Origin: Polytrichum commune
Taxonomy: Eukaryota > Streptophyta > Polytrichopsida > Polytrichales > Polytrichaceae
Direction: 5' to 3'
DNA: 64,000 nt
NCBI GenBank assembly: GCA_950295325.1
Contig: OX485807.1
Span: 44,920,440-44,984,439, forward strand
Made by a program: the position numbers and the translations under genes. The notes beneath the pieces were generated by a model, which was given only the letters and a program-made list of their open reading frames with translations, had not been told where the DNA came from and ran no database searches. Positions 35,184 through 46,313 of this stretch are shown here, in pieces. The stretch's first letter is position 1; every line of letters starts with the position of its first letter.

Positions 35184-35867
35184 TGTTTGCATACGATCAT
35201 TCCCTCTATCCGGTATAGGGTGAACTTCCGGGTCATCACATGTTTGCATACGATCATTCCCTCTCTCCGGTATAGGGTTAACTTCCGGGTCATCACATGT
35301 TTGCATACGATCATTCCCTCTCTCCGGTATAGGGTGAACTTCCGGGTCATCACATGTTTGCATACGATCATTCCCTCTATCCGGTATAGGGTTAACTTCC
35401 GGGTCATCACATGTTTGCATACGATCATTCCCTCTCTCCGGTATAGGGTTAACTTCCGGGTCATCACATGTTTGCATACGATCATTCCCTCTCTCCGGTA
35501 TAGGGTGAACTTCCGGGTCATCACATGTTTGCATACGATCATTCCCTCTATCCGGTATGGGGTTAACTTCCGGGTCATCACATGTTTGCATACGATCATT
35601 CCCTCTATCCGGTATGGGGTGAACTTCCGGGTCATCACATGTTTGCATACGATCATTCCCTCTATCCGGTATAGGGTGAACTTCCGGGTCATCACATGTT
35701 TGCATACGATCATTCCCTCTATCCGGTATAGGGTGAACTTCCGGGTCATCACATGTTTGCATACGATCATTCCCTCTCTCCGGTATAGGGTGAACTTCCG
35801 GGTCATCACATGTTTGCATACGATCATTCCCTCTCTCCGGTATAGGGTGAACTTCCGGGTCATCACA
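35184..35867. repeat. Minisatellite, 12 x 57 bp
   Basis: Twelve perfect-length 57-bp units, beginning tgtttgcatacgatcattcc. Units differ at only three positions: ctat/ctct, atagg/atggg and gtgaac/gttaac. Because 57 is a multiple of three and the unit lacks stops in several frames, three long frames cross the array. On the minus strand one encodes 19-residue repeats TCDDPEVHPIPERGNDRMQ with E/D and H/N variants. Coding is not supported outside the array. The near-identity points to recent expansion or homogenisation. Confidence 0.97.
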
Positions 35868-35879
35868 TGTCAAAGCTCA

Positions 35880-37380
35880 GATGAAAGATAATCATCTCAT
35901 TCATCCATCATAACAATCAATGGACCCTAAAAGTACCCATTGGCCAACCAATGCCATTGGCAAACCAATTCAAATTATGGCTATTACAAGTTATTTGATG
36001 TTACTTTCATTGGGTCATGAGATTCAAATTGATATTCACGAACAATATCTATTAATAGACAATGGGTGTATAAATTGTACTTGAAGATGCAAATATAGAG
36101 AAATAAAGATGTGTTTTTTGTGAATCATTTATCTACAATTTCTAAATTAAGTAGGAAGGGGGAGGCGGGCGGCAAAAATAATTGGAGGATATTATGCTCA
36201 ATCATGTCATTCATGTGTTCATTTAATGATATATAGTATATGACATTTTTGTATATCGGCATTCATATGATATATTTATGTTTCGTAAGAAACTTCATTT
36301 TTTTCCTCCATTCAAATGGAGTACACCTTGTACACCTATAACTTGTGGTCTACTATAATTTTGCCATATATTGATTATTCTAGTCAATGTCATATCAATA
36401 TATCAATACTATGTTGATATGATTTATCAATTAATATGTAATATAAAAATCTTGTCAATTATAAGTTAAACTAATTTTCAACCCAAACATAAAATATTTT
36501 GGGCCAATGTCGTGAATTATGGTGTTGCTTAGTTTTTGAGTTCACCTCCCAAAATAGGCAAGTGTGTGCATGTATCAACTTAAGTATTCAACACACATGA
36601 GATGTCATGTCAACCCATGTTGTTACAACCAAGTGAAATCTATTGGACAAATGATATTACATTGGTGCTACTACTTTTGTAGCATAGTCTTTCTCATTCT
36701 ATTTATAGTGAAGTCAACGCCCAGGAGGATGAGGTTTAGATATTGGGGAATTATTTTGGTGTTATATATTGAATCAAGCGTAACATCCCCTTGAATATGA
36801 TAAAGTTGTAGTCAAAAGGGGCAAGACCCTTGGAACACAACCCAAGTGGCATATAATTGACCCAGGGGGGGGGGGGTGGTTCCCACTAGAGAACTATGAT
36901 AGTAGACATGAGTGCAAATGGCTCATTTTAGCTCCTTTTACGTCAAAATGACACCATTCATGTGATTCAATAGAGCCCCCCATTATAGTAGTGGTTGGAT
37001 TTACCCTTAATCAGACATATACTTCATGAAGCCAAATTCGTATTTCCATTAACCCATGGCGTCCATATTGGGCCTCTCCATGCACAAAAACATGTATTTG
37101 AACTAGATGGTATTATTTTGAGTTAATTGTGTCAAAAGTGACCCTATCTTAAATTAGATTCTTCAAATCAACTTTATTTAACTAATTGAATGTCTTTATG
37201 TTTTGAAGATTCAAGTTCAAATACATGTTGCGTATTTAATGATGCAAAGACATACACTATATTTTGATTAGCAATGTCATAATTTCTTTGATCTTAGACC
37301 CTCAAAGAAGTCCTCCATTTCCATATTCTGCTCCAAATATATGCCTTTCATAGATACACTTTTATACTCAACTCTACATA
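35880..37380. other. AT-rich intergenic sequence
   Basis: No gene recognised. A G12 run at about 36865 is embedded in gacccagg...gtggttccc and might be one end of a further G-run-ended element, but no partner end was found. Confidence 0.4.
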
Positions 37381-37384
37381 GTGC

Positions 37385-37870
37385 ATAAGCTTGGTGGGTT
37401 GAATCCAAGGCCTTAACCCGGATTTCATAGGAGCTCCAAGGTTAACTTGCCTAAGGCCGGAATAGTATTCACATGGATGACCTTCCTAGCACTTGGATTT
37501 TAGTGCACCCTACCACCTATTATCCACCCAAGCATAGTAGGGTATATAGGGAACTAGATATTTTCAACCAACTATTCAACCTAGAGGCTTGCCCTTGGGG
37601 GAGATAGGTGCCAGCCAGCTTGTCCGCACATGTTGAAGGTGTTCACCTTCAAAAGAAATGCCCCTATAATTCAAGCAATACATGTTTGGGGATTACATAT
37701 AAACTTAGACCAACTCGAATATGCAGTAACACCATAATTGATGCTGGTGGCAACATTGGAGTCATCTTTCTTTCTTCTCTCTTACTATATAGGCATACAA
37801 AATATTGTCAAGTGAGCATCATAATCTTCCAAATATTTCATGGTTTCTACTTTAATTCTATAGTCAAATG
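37385..37870 (+). repeat. Dispersed repeat R3, copy b (uninterrupted)
   Basis: Matches R3 copy a across its E4 insertion point: cacatggatgaccttcctagc here, against cacatgggtgacctt-E4-gtgacctttctagc there. It thus serves as a related empty site. It ends at the start of the CTCAGGGG element end at 37871. Confidence 0.8.
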
Positions 37871-39490
37871 CTCAGGGGGGGGGGGGTGCATTGTACAATA
37901 AGCATGTACAACTGTATGTGAGTGCACAAAAGGGGTATTAACTTGAACTTTGCCATACCACATATACATATGCTACAAAAACTATAACTCGTAGTTATGT
38001 ACATGGATGGAGGGCCTTTAAAATTTTACAACATTTGTACTCGTATGACAGTGTCACTAATAGAATTTATAAGACACATGGAACTTTCACTTGTGTCCCA
38101 ATGGGGACATTTCCCAATATTCCCTTTCATGTCCCGTGCTTCATAAGGCTTGGAAGGGAATGTGGAAGGAGTGGGAATTTTGCTCATGTCCCTTGATTGA
38201 TAATGGGAATGTTCAGTTGGACATGGGAAATTGTGTAGATGGGACATTTTATGTGGATGATGGGAATATGCTACTTGGGAGTTTTTTCAAAGGGAAATTT
38301 CAAAAAACAAAAAATCACATGCATTCCATAAACTTGGTATGAACCCTATAGGTAGGCTCTTCCCACTTGTAGATGACACTAAGGGGTGTTAACAAACAAA
38401 TATGAACCTTGGACCTCACAACCCTACTCCAACACCTTAGCCACCAACTCATTGCACATTACATGTATATTTGGAGGGCTTTTAAGCAATTTATATGAAA
38501 AGCTGGCATTTATCTTGTAATGTAAGAATGTAGAAATTAAAATACCTCTCCTCCATCCAACATAAAAACTTGTCCCTTATAGATTTTTGGCAAAATCATC
38601 TCAAATAATTTGGACTAGACTAAATTGGGGTATGTGAACCTAAATCCGGTGTCTAAATGACTTAAAATACTAAATTGAGGCTTGTTTATTATTTCAAGGA
38701 TTCTTGTTGAATGAATGAAAAACACTTTTAGGCGGTAATTCCCTCTCTCTCTCTCTCACTCACATAGGTCATCACTTACGAAGGTGAGTCACATCTAAAT
38801 CTAGACTAGATCTACAAGATTTCTAAAAGGAAACAAAGATAGAACATTCTTTCATGGACATTCAATAATAAACATGTGATTAGTATGAGATGATTAGCAA
38901 ATCCAAATTGAAGTTGTAGTCACTTTTCCGTTAATTTTTGGAGCTCATAATGATACATTATTCATTGTCAAGGTAAAAACCCTAAACCGACAGAGATAGA
39001 GTCAAGTGTGGAGGGGCCATGATGTTTTGAAATAAAATTATTGTAGTCCCATTATTGAAAAATTGAAATTGTCCCTTTGATTGAGAGGGACAATTGTGAG
39101 ATGAAACAAATTCTTATATTTGATGCATCTCACTTTGGTTTGTCCCATGATGATTCCCCTCTATCATGGGACATGCAAACTTCCCATCTATAACATTGTG
39201 ACCCATGGGATTTAAGAGGTATGCCCCCATGTTCTTCCCATGGGACACGGTTGGAAGTTGCTTGTGAGATGTATAAAAAGTTCGGTATTCGATGGGTGAA
39301 GTATAGGGATCCAATAGACTTAAGTTACCATCCATGAAACATGGAGATTGACATATATTAATATTGAAAAGGAACCAACAACACACTGACATTACCTCCA
39401 ACTCATCATTTGATAGTAGACTTAGAAACAATAATTGCATGAGCTTCTATGATATATATTGCATACTTAGATACTAGTAACGATTTTGAT
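37871..39490 (+). mobile_element. CTCGGGG-family element, one-ended (E8)
   Basis: The start, CTCA plus a G run and gtgcattgtac, followed by catgtacaactgtatgtgag and ggggtatta, matches the reverse complement of the right end of E5. The E-family ORF remnant at 39272-39490 lies at the other side in the expected orientation. No right terminal repeat or TSD is seen; R1 sequence follows directly from about 39492, so the element is truncated. The interior (38090-38300, 39120-39245) contains many cccatg/gggacatggg motifs. Confidence 0.6.
39272..39490 (+). pseudogene. Broken E-family ORF in E8
   Basis: The frame reads YKKFGIRWVKYRDPIDLSYH, then several stops, then HHLIVDLETIIA, a stop, and ASMIYIAYLD. 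This matches the intact 87-codon ORF of E5 closely but has at least four in-frame stops. It shows that the same coding module was spread by the element family. Confidence 0.75.
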
Positions 39491-39894
39491 GGATTTTGTT
39501 TCTGGTGTTGCGATTTGTTTTCGGCATTTTGTTTCTGGTGTTGTTTTTTGAGCTGCATGTTAGAAAATAGGTTGACCGGTGTGAAGAATCATCAAACAAG
39601 AGAGCAAGCGGTCTCATGTCTCCATTTTCAGTGTCTTCTTCAGGTAATGAAACTTACAACTAGCGTCCCAGGAGAGAGGGAACTCTCAAATTGGAGGATC
39701 CTCTGTTCCCTTGGATTGGAACAATCACGTTTTTCCAGCACAAAGTTGTGCATTAACTAGAACACCACTAGGATGCACGCAATCGTTTGCCAATTTTTGT
39801 TTGTTACATAGTCACAATGATTCCAATTCAAGGTGTTACTCAAAGAATTTGTAAACAGAGATTCTTCAAAGGTTCATTTCTTCTGGACACTATT

Positions 39895-40131
39895 AACCCT
39901 TAAAGGACATATGCTTTCCCGATACCACACCCAAAATATCTTTTAAAATTCATTTTAAGCATGATTAACCAATTAATTTACATAGGCTCTATTCTAAAGA
40001 AGTATAAATCTTGCTAAGGTGCTCGATTTGGCATTCTAAAAACCCCATTTGGTGCAATGGAGTAGAAGTTTTGAACAAGATTCTCCCAAAATAATACCAA
40101 GCCCGTGGGGCATCATTGTCCTTTAAGGGTT
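39895..40131. mobile_element. 237-bp MITE inside R1
   Basis: Ends AACCCTTAAAGGACATATGC and, reverse-complemented, AACCCTTAAAGGACAATGAT. It is absent at the matching position of R1 copy a. No clear TSD; superfamily not assigned. Confidence 0.7.
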
Positions 40132-40282
40132 GTCCCATGCTGGCTCTCTGCCAACGAAGCGGCTCCTCCGCACTAGGCACACCATGATTCATCTCAGGAG
40201 TGTCGAGGTAGAGAGGGAAAGTGATCGCTGCTTTCTTGTATGTCCGCCTTCATTGCTATTTGTAAAGAAAATCTCCCAATTT

Positions 40283-40650
40283 TGGCCAAGGCCCAAGTGC
40301 CAAGTCCCACTCGTGTTAGTAAGTCTCAATATGGAGGCAAAGTCCCGACTTTGGAGCTTCAAGAAACCATTAAAGTATGATTAATTATCATTAAAGTCTG
40401 ATCTTGATTATTTTACGCAAACATATTCACGGGACTTGTGTTGAGAGTTGGGTCTAGTTTTTTGTTCGACCCAACTTTCAACACAAGTCCTGAGCATCAC
40501 CTCCAAAAAGTGTTGCCTTGTGGGCATCCGTGTCATACTTGGGACTTAGGACTTGGCACCCGTGTGAAGTGGTATGTCCCAACTTTTATGCTCTCAACAG
40601 CTAAGATTACATAGATTGTCCTAGAGCTTGGGACCAGTGTGAACTGACCC
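40283..40650. mobile_element. MITE-like repeat R2, copy b
   Basis: Inverse homologue of 26378-26690. It includes gacttgtgttgagagttggg and its near-complement around 40480, giving a foldback. The right end, reverse-complemented, reads GGGTCAGTTCACACTGG and is followed by TTA, compatible with a Harbinger-type element. The left boundary is approximate. Confidence 0.55.
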
Positions 40651-40888
40651 TTACAAGTAATTATGTTAAAAGATGGGGAAATGTGGGTTCATGGATTGGG
40701 AGGAGCATGCTAGCAAGGGTCAGCTAAGCTCCAACCGATTTCCTTTCCACTCTGGTGCCTGGCATTCCGTGAAACTATACATAATCTTATTCATGCCTAT
40801 TTATATTCTTATTCACCATACCAATCTTATAAATACCTCTTGAGAGTGTGGGACATTTGGATCCTTTGTTCTTTTATTGGCTATGCTA

Positions 40889-41285
40889 CACGGGGAGGTT
40901 ACTCCATTGTCAAGTTGAACACCACGTGCGAACAAAAAAAAATAAAAATTTACATAAAGCATCACCAAAATGGGTTCAGATTTTATCAAAAAAATCCATG
41001 AGCTATATATAGTATCTATAACATAGTAAAGACTAGTAACCAAATTAGTATTTCTCAATAAAATATACCGTTCCTAACTAGAATGACGCAGAATTGAACT
41101 AAAACAATTTCTACAAAAATGGAGATGACTAAAAATTTCAAAATATATATAAAAGATACTATCAATGGTTATGTATATGTAGAAAGAATATAATTTTTTT
41201 TAAATTATCTATGGCATATGATATAGGGGTAGCAAACTTTGTTCGCACGTGGTGTTCAACTTGACAATGGAGTGACCTTCCCATG
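40889..41285. mobile_element. CACGGGG-ended hAT-like MITE (E6)
   Basis: A 397-bp element with TSD ctatgcta at 40881-40888 and 41286-41293. The terminal inverted repeats are nearly 50 bp: CACGGGGAGGTTACTCCATT then gtcaagttgaacaccacgtg. It is a close relative of E3. Non-coding. Confidence 0.93.
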
Positions 41286-41293
41286 CTATGCTA

Positions 41294-42563
41294 TGAGGAA
41301 AGAGACCTAGGGGTGGTCTATGAAATGGGTCAAGGTTTGGAAGCCAACCTTAACCAACCACATATTTGTTGTGATTCTATGGTGTTAGTAACTCAACGAG
41401 TGGAGTCCAATTATAAGTTAAGTGAGTGTTGATCTAAAGTGATTTCTAAAATGAGCTCAAGTTTGACCTTGATAAGACACCCAATAGGAATTATACACGT
41501 TTACAGGGCACTAATAAGGTAGAGCACTCTTACGACAAGCTGCTGGTTTTTATCTTACATATCCCTAATTTTGAGCCTTGACTCAAAAATGATCCCTATA
41601 CATATTCACATGAAATGAACACAATTTGAAAATGAGAGCCTAGCTAGTAGGATCATCTTTGGACACGCCTACAATCAACCCTTTGAAAATCACGGTTAAT
41701 CATGCAGTATTCAAAAACTACTCATTGAGACATAGTGTTAATTTTTTTTCCCAATTATAAACATAACCTGACAAAAATGATGCAATCTGATACTTATATT
41801 GTGTTCAAATCTTTAAGAGGATGAACATAGGTGTAGATATTGGGGAGTTATTCAATTGAGAAGGAGAGCATTGGACATATTATATCACATGAGCACTACC
41901 ACCATTTGCATATTGGTATGTAACACACTATTTATATTCTCCTTTTAATTAAGCAAAGATGGGGGATGAATGACCTTGAATTGAAAAATTGTAGATGGTT
42001 TATCACATTTAAACTATGATTTTTCTTTTATTGATTTTATTGCATGTTAGTTAGTGTCTAGATTGTCTAGACCAATAGGTTTTTGGAAGTTTTTATATAA
42101 GGAGAATGTCTAGAGTCAAGGACTGTAATGTTTAACTTCAAGGCACTGTCCAAATGTTTCGTGCATAAATGTTTTAGGATATCGTCTTGAAAAATGTGTA
42201 TTATATGTGTTATAATAGTCACAATGCTACAATACATTGCCATCTCTACCTTTCTCTGCCCACAACATTATGCTTTATAATGAGTAGAAACAAACAAAGC
42301 AAAGATATTCATAATTCTTGGTGCTTTGAAAAAATGAAAAGCAACACAAGAATTAGCACATTAGAGTTAACCGTAAAGTCACCAAAAGTTGGGACCAACT
42401 CAAGTGTTTTAATGAAATGTGAACTCATATTTGCCACTTCCAACACTCATGTTAGTTACCTAAAAAAAACTAGGGACAGAAGTCGTTTTGCACCATGTTG
42501 GGGAAAAAATCTTCGAGGAAATTTTCAATTTGTTGTTAACTTTGATTCTATTTGAGGTGAACA
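41294..42563. other. Intergenic sequence without genes
   Basis: AT-rich; the 122-codon frame at 42187-42555 has no recognisable motif, no relative in the window and a composition like its surroundings, so I do not call it. Confidence 0.4.
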
Positions 42564-42572
42564 CAAAGGTTA

Positions 42573-43469
42573 GGAGGACGTTAAACTCCCCCCCCCCCTT
42601 GAACTTTTCGGGGGAGGTAGATTTGGGCAGGTGCAACCACGCGTCTAAACTACCCAGATTTTCTAGACCCGCCCAAAAACTATTGCCCGCCCGACCGACT
42701 TTGAAAATACCAGTGCCCTTGCATTCTTGAAGGCCACTTATCTACAAATCCCATATTGAGTGCACTTCATCTTCAAGGTCCAAAATCCAATATGTAAGTT
42801 CACTTCCATTGAGTAAATAAACAATTGATTAGGATTTCATTTTCAAAGTAAAACCACCAAAAAAACATGTAATTAACTTGGACGTCAAAAATATTACAAA
42901 ACCCTCATTAGCAATGAGGTTATAAATTTTGTGAATTATCATTGAAAAGGTCTTTGTCATTCTAAAATGAAACTAAAATTAGTGATTTATTTATAATATG
43001 TTAAATATTATAGTCTAGTTAATACCTTCTAATTTCACAAAGTATTCATATGCATTTAAACTAATTAAGATTGGAATTAAAAACAAATCACTAATTTTAG
43101 TTCCATTTTAGAATGACAAAGACCCTTTCAATGATAAGTCACAAAAATTACAACCTCCGTGCTAATGAGGGTTTTTTTTAATATTATTGACTTCCAAGTT
43201 AATTATATGTTTCTTTGGTGGTTTCAATTTGAAAATGAAATCCTAGTCATTTGCTTATTTACTCAATGGAAGTGAACACATATATTGGATAAGTGGCCTT
43301 CAAGAATGCAAGGGCAATGGTCTTTTTGAAGTTTGGCAGGTGGGCAACAATTTTCGGTCGGGTCCAAAAAATCTGGATATTATAGATGGGCAGCTGCCCG
43401 TGCTTGAATCTATCTCCCTTGAAAAGTTTGTGTTGGGGGAGGGGGGGGGGGAGGAGTTTAACGTCCTCC
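42573..43469. mobile_element. Mutator-like foldback MITE (complete)
   Basis: 897 bp with a perfect 9-bp TSD caaaggtta (42564-42572 and 43470-43478), a Mutator signature. Ends GGAGGACGTTAAACTCC. The terminal inverted repeats run for about 400 bp each, so the element is almost wholly palindromic (for example cactaattttagt on both sides of the centre). C and G runs of 10-12 bases lie just inside the ends. Non-coding. Relatives are at 7395-8046 and 46314-48706. Confidence 0.93.
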
Positions 43470-43479
43470 CAAAGGTTAT

Positions 43480-44430
43480 AAGGTAGAGGGTGCTAAAACC
43501 AACATCCCACCCAAAACCAACACCTATAAACGCCTCCCAATCACCAACACTTTACTACCTTGAAGCGTTCCCCATAGTGTAGGAGTGTATGGGCCCATGG
43601 AGTGACGCTTTTAGGTGCCACTAGTGGTGCCACCTCATAGCGACCTCCACTACCTCCATGTAGGGTAGGTAACGGGCTCCACTCTATCTCAGGTTTGTTT
43701 AAGTTGGGTTTAGGGTGGTTTGTCAATGCTTGTTCTAGCTATTCTATACACTGCAGGGGGAGGGGGGTTTATAGTCATTCTATTCACAAAGTCATGAAGG
43801 TAGGCCCACAAAGCACAAAGGGGGTTGGTACATAGGATGCAAGGTGATGGTTTTGCAAGCGAACTAGGTGAGATCATGGAGGTGGCCATGTGGCTTTGTG
43901 CACCGTTACTAGTTAGTCTTTGATTTAGCTTGGGTCTAGTACCCAACCATGTTGTGTTGGTTCTGGGCAATGAAGGCGGGGACCCTCATCATATCCAAGG
44001 TCGTCATACACGGGGACTATATATTGGTTTAAGGAAGCTAGTGGTTTTGACTTTGAATATTCATCAAACATCTAATTGAGGCTAAATTTTTTTCTTTCTT
44101 TCTTTATACCTATCTGTTAAGAACAAAGGCTAATATGAATATATAATTTCTATATCAGCCATGTAGCCATAGCTTAAAGTGTTGGTTTAAGCACCCTTTT
44201 CGTTACATGACCAAGGAAACTAGACACCCTCAGACAAAAGTTGTGCATGACGAAAGGTTATACATGACCAAAGAAACTGCACACCCAGCACAAATTTGTG
44301 CATTAATAGATAATCATGAGGATGCAGGCGCTTGTTTGGCGATGTTTTGGGTGCTACAAAATAACGATGCTTTCTTTAAAATAATGACAAGCATACTTTC
44401 TTAAAAATGAGTCTGCAAGCCAATGGCCCG
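43480..44430. other. Intergenic sequence with a short R1-like piece
   Basis: At about 44290-44370 the phrase gaggatgcaggcgcttgtttggcga resembles R1 (26070 and 51955), indicating a small R1 remnant. Nothing else recognised. Confidence 0.4.
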
Positions 44431-44436
44431 GAAGTT

Positions 44437-44650
44437 TTTGGGCATAGTCGGTCAAGATCTTAGTGATTTCAAATCCATTCGGTTACATGCGGTTACATGT
44501 TGACATCTTACAATTTTGCTTTGTTCATTTGAGGTATATTCTATAGATTCTTCTAAAATGATCAATAATTCTCTTGAAGTCTCCAATTTGAACCGGTTAT
44601 TTCTCAAACTCAATTGGTCATCTAGAACTAACCGCCGGTTCTTTCCAAGC
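44437..44650. mobile_element. Degenerate small hAT MITE, subfamily 2
   Basis: Reverse-complement relative of the complete element at 61520-61746: ggtcaagatcttagtgattt, ggtatattctatagattc, ggttatttctcaaactcaa and ccgccggttctt. The termini are eroded and no TSD can be read. Confidence 0.55.
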
Positions 44651-46313
44651 AGTGTTGCAAGCTACATTAAATATTGTATTTAATGTCATATGATATTTAA
44701 TGTCTTTGTGGTATCTAATGAATGAGAATGTAGAGGAGGTTTGATGTAGTCGGTGCGTTGCTAGCTAGTTGAGGCGGGTTTCCCAAGAAGTCACCCGGTG
44801 TGTGGGATAGTGTGTTCTCCACCTATCCGGCTCCTTTTAGTAGGTTCGATTAACTATCCTTGAACTAATACACATTGGAACAATCCATGTGTCATAAAAA
44901 TCATTGGCTCCGAGATGTGGTTGGGAGGCAGTGGTCCCACATGAGTGGGAGGATAGCAAGGTTGACTCTCATTGGCCATTTGGCTACTACAATTTACATA
45001 CTAATGCTATGCTAAATAATGGGCTCTTATATTATATAAATTACGGTTCCCAATCTAATATCTTAAATACATGTGCTACATAAACAACATACAAATAATG
45101 AGAATAATACATCTTTATTATGTATACAATTCACTTTCACTTTTCATTGAGAAAGTTTTTGAAGACTTTTCATCCATTATAAGATGTGATTCATAATAAC
45201 TTGACCTACAACATACGTCTATCGCAAATTTAAATTGAAATAAACTTCAAGCCCCCCTTGTATGAATTTACCTCTAAGACTTCTTTTAATTCATAGTAGA
45301 TTTTTACTTGTACACGAGTCTAGAGAAACAAAACCCCCCTTATGTATTCTATATGATAGCCCTTTCTACACTTACATTGGTTTGTACAAGGTTCTACATA
45401 TTAGAACTAGATGAAATTATTGGAATTGGAGATGACGTCACATGGATGTGTAAGCCACCCAAACTGCTCAAAGTTTGAGTTAAGGCTCATGGTTTAGTAA
45501 GAAATAAAGTTAATAGTTAAGAATTAGATTAATGTCAACTATTCAGAGTTATTAAGATAATTAAACAATAAACAAAAATTCGGCATGGCGTTGAGTGGAT
45601 GAAGATGTGACTGGATCACGGCTTATATGGATGAGGGCATCAAACGGATGAAGGTTGAGTGGATGGAGCTTGTTGGATTAAGAAGGATGTAAACGAAAAC
45701 CATTGGATTTAGGGATTTAGAGAAGGAAAGCTAGGATAGTGTCAGTTGTAGATGTTAACCATCAAATGTATGTATAGCTAGATTTATAACCGGTAAGGCT
45801 TTATGGTATGAAGGGGTGGTCTGCAAAGGTTAGCGTTGGATTCACTCTCACTCTTTCTTGCGGTTAGGACTCTCTCTGTCTCCTCCCCCCTTCTTCCATG
45901 TAGGTAGATGCACAAAAATATTAGAATAGTAGCAAAATAAATATTGAACAAAATGGTTTATAAACCTTATTGATGTTTAATAAAAAAAAGGTTTTGAACC
46001 CTGTTGAATTATTGTTGTACGGATTCGTGTTTGTTGGAACAAACTGTGTGCAGATGTGTAATTGTTGGATCAAAGGTTGGAGTTGGTTGTAGTTCCAGGT
46101 TATAATGTTGTTGTTTGCATAAGTTTTTGGTTGCATTTGTTTATGCTAAATTAGCTTTTCAGCTAGCTTCTGTTGTATTAGTTTCTATTACATGAGCTCA
46201 TTTTTATCTTAGCTTTTGCCGTATGATTTTTATTTATTTATTATTTTACATTAGTTCAAATTTACCTTAACTTATGTTGCATTAGTTTTTATTACATTAG
46301 CTTTTGTTACATT
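44651..46313. other. Intergenic sequence, one E-family trace
   Basis: On the minus strand at about 45130-45240 the sequence reads AIDVCCRSSYYESH and MDEKSSKTF, faintly like the end of the E5 ORF. At 46140-46310 short repeats of attacattagctttt occur just before the Mutator-like fragment. No gene seen. Confidence 0.35.

Larger units (their letters stand above)
39492..40830 (+). repeat. Dispersed exon-like repeat R1, copy d (split by two MITEs)
   Basis: R1 pieces at 39492-39894, 40132-40282 and 40651-40830 follow copy a in order. The first has gttgaccggtgtgaagaatc and atcaaacaagagagcaagcg; the second tggctctctgccaacgaagc; the third ctaagctccaaccgatttcc. The uninterrupted copy a at 17.3-17.6 kb acts as empty site for both insertions. 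No intact frame. Confidence 0.65.

Noticed and set aside
35184-35867. Regular repeats as a CRISPR array
   Set aside because: The units are contiguous with no unique spacers, and the context is eukaryotic.
35085-35891. Long open frames of 234-262 codons across the minisatellite, resembling a repeat protein
   Set aside because: The frames exist because the 57-bp unit is a multiple of three and lacks stops; three frames are open at once and none has support outside the array.
36855-36885. G run at 36.87 kb as another CTCGGGG element end
   Set aside because: The flank reads gacccagg rather than CTCGG, no subterminal motif follows and no partner end was found.
38350-38450. Possible tRNA gene on the minus strand (ggtggctaaggtgttgg followed by ggtccaaggttcat)
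   Set aside because: The B-box-like part is poor and no cloverleaf can be drawn; at best a SINE relic.
42187-42555. 122-codon frame as a gene
   Set aside because: No motif, no relative and no distinct composition; the end overlaps the flank of the Mutator-like element.
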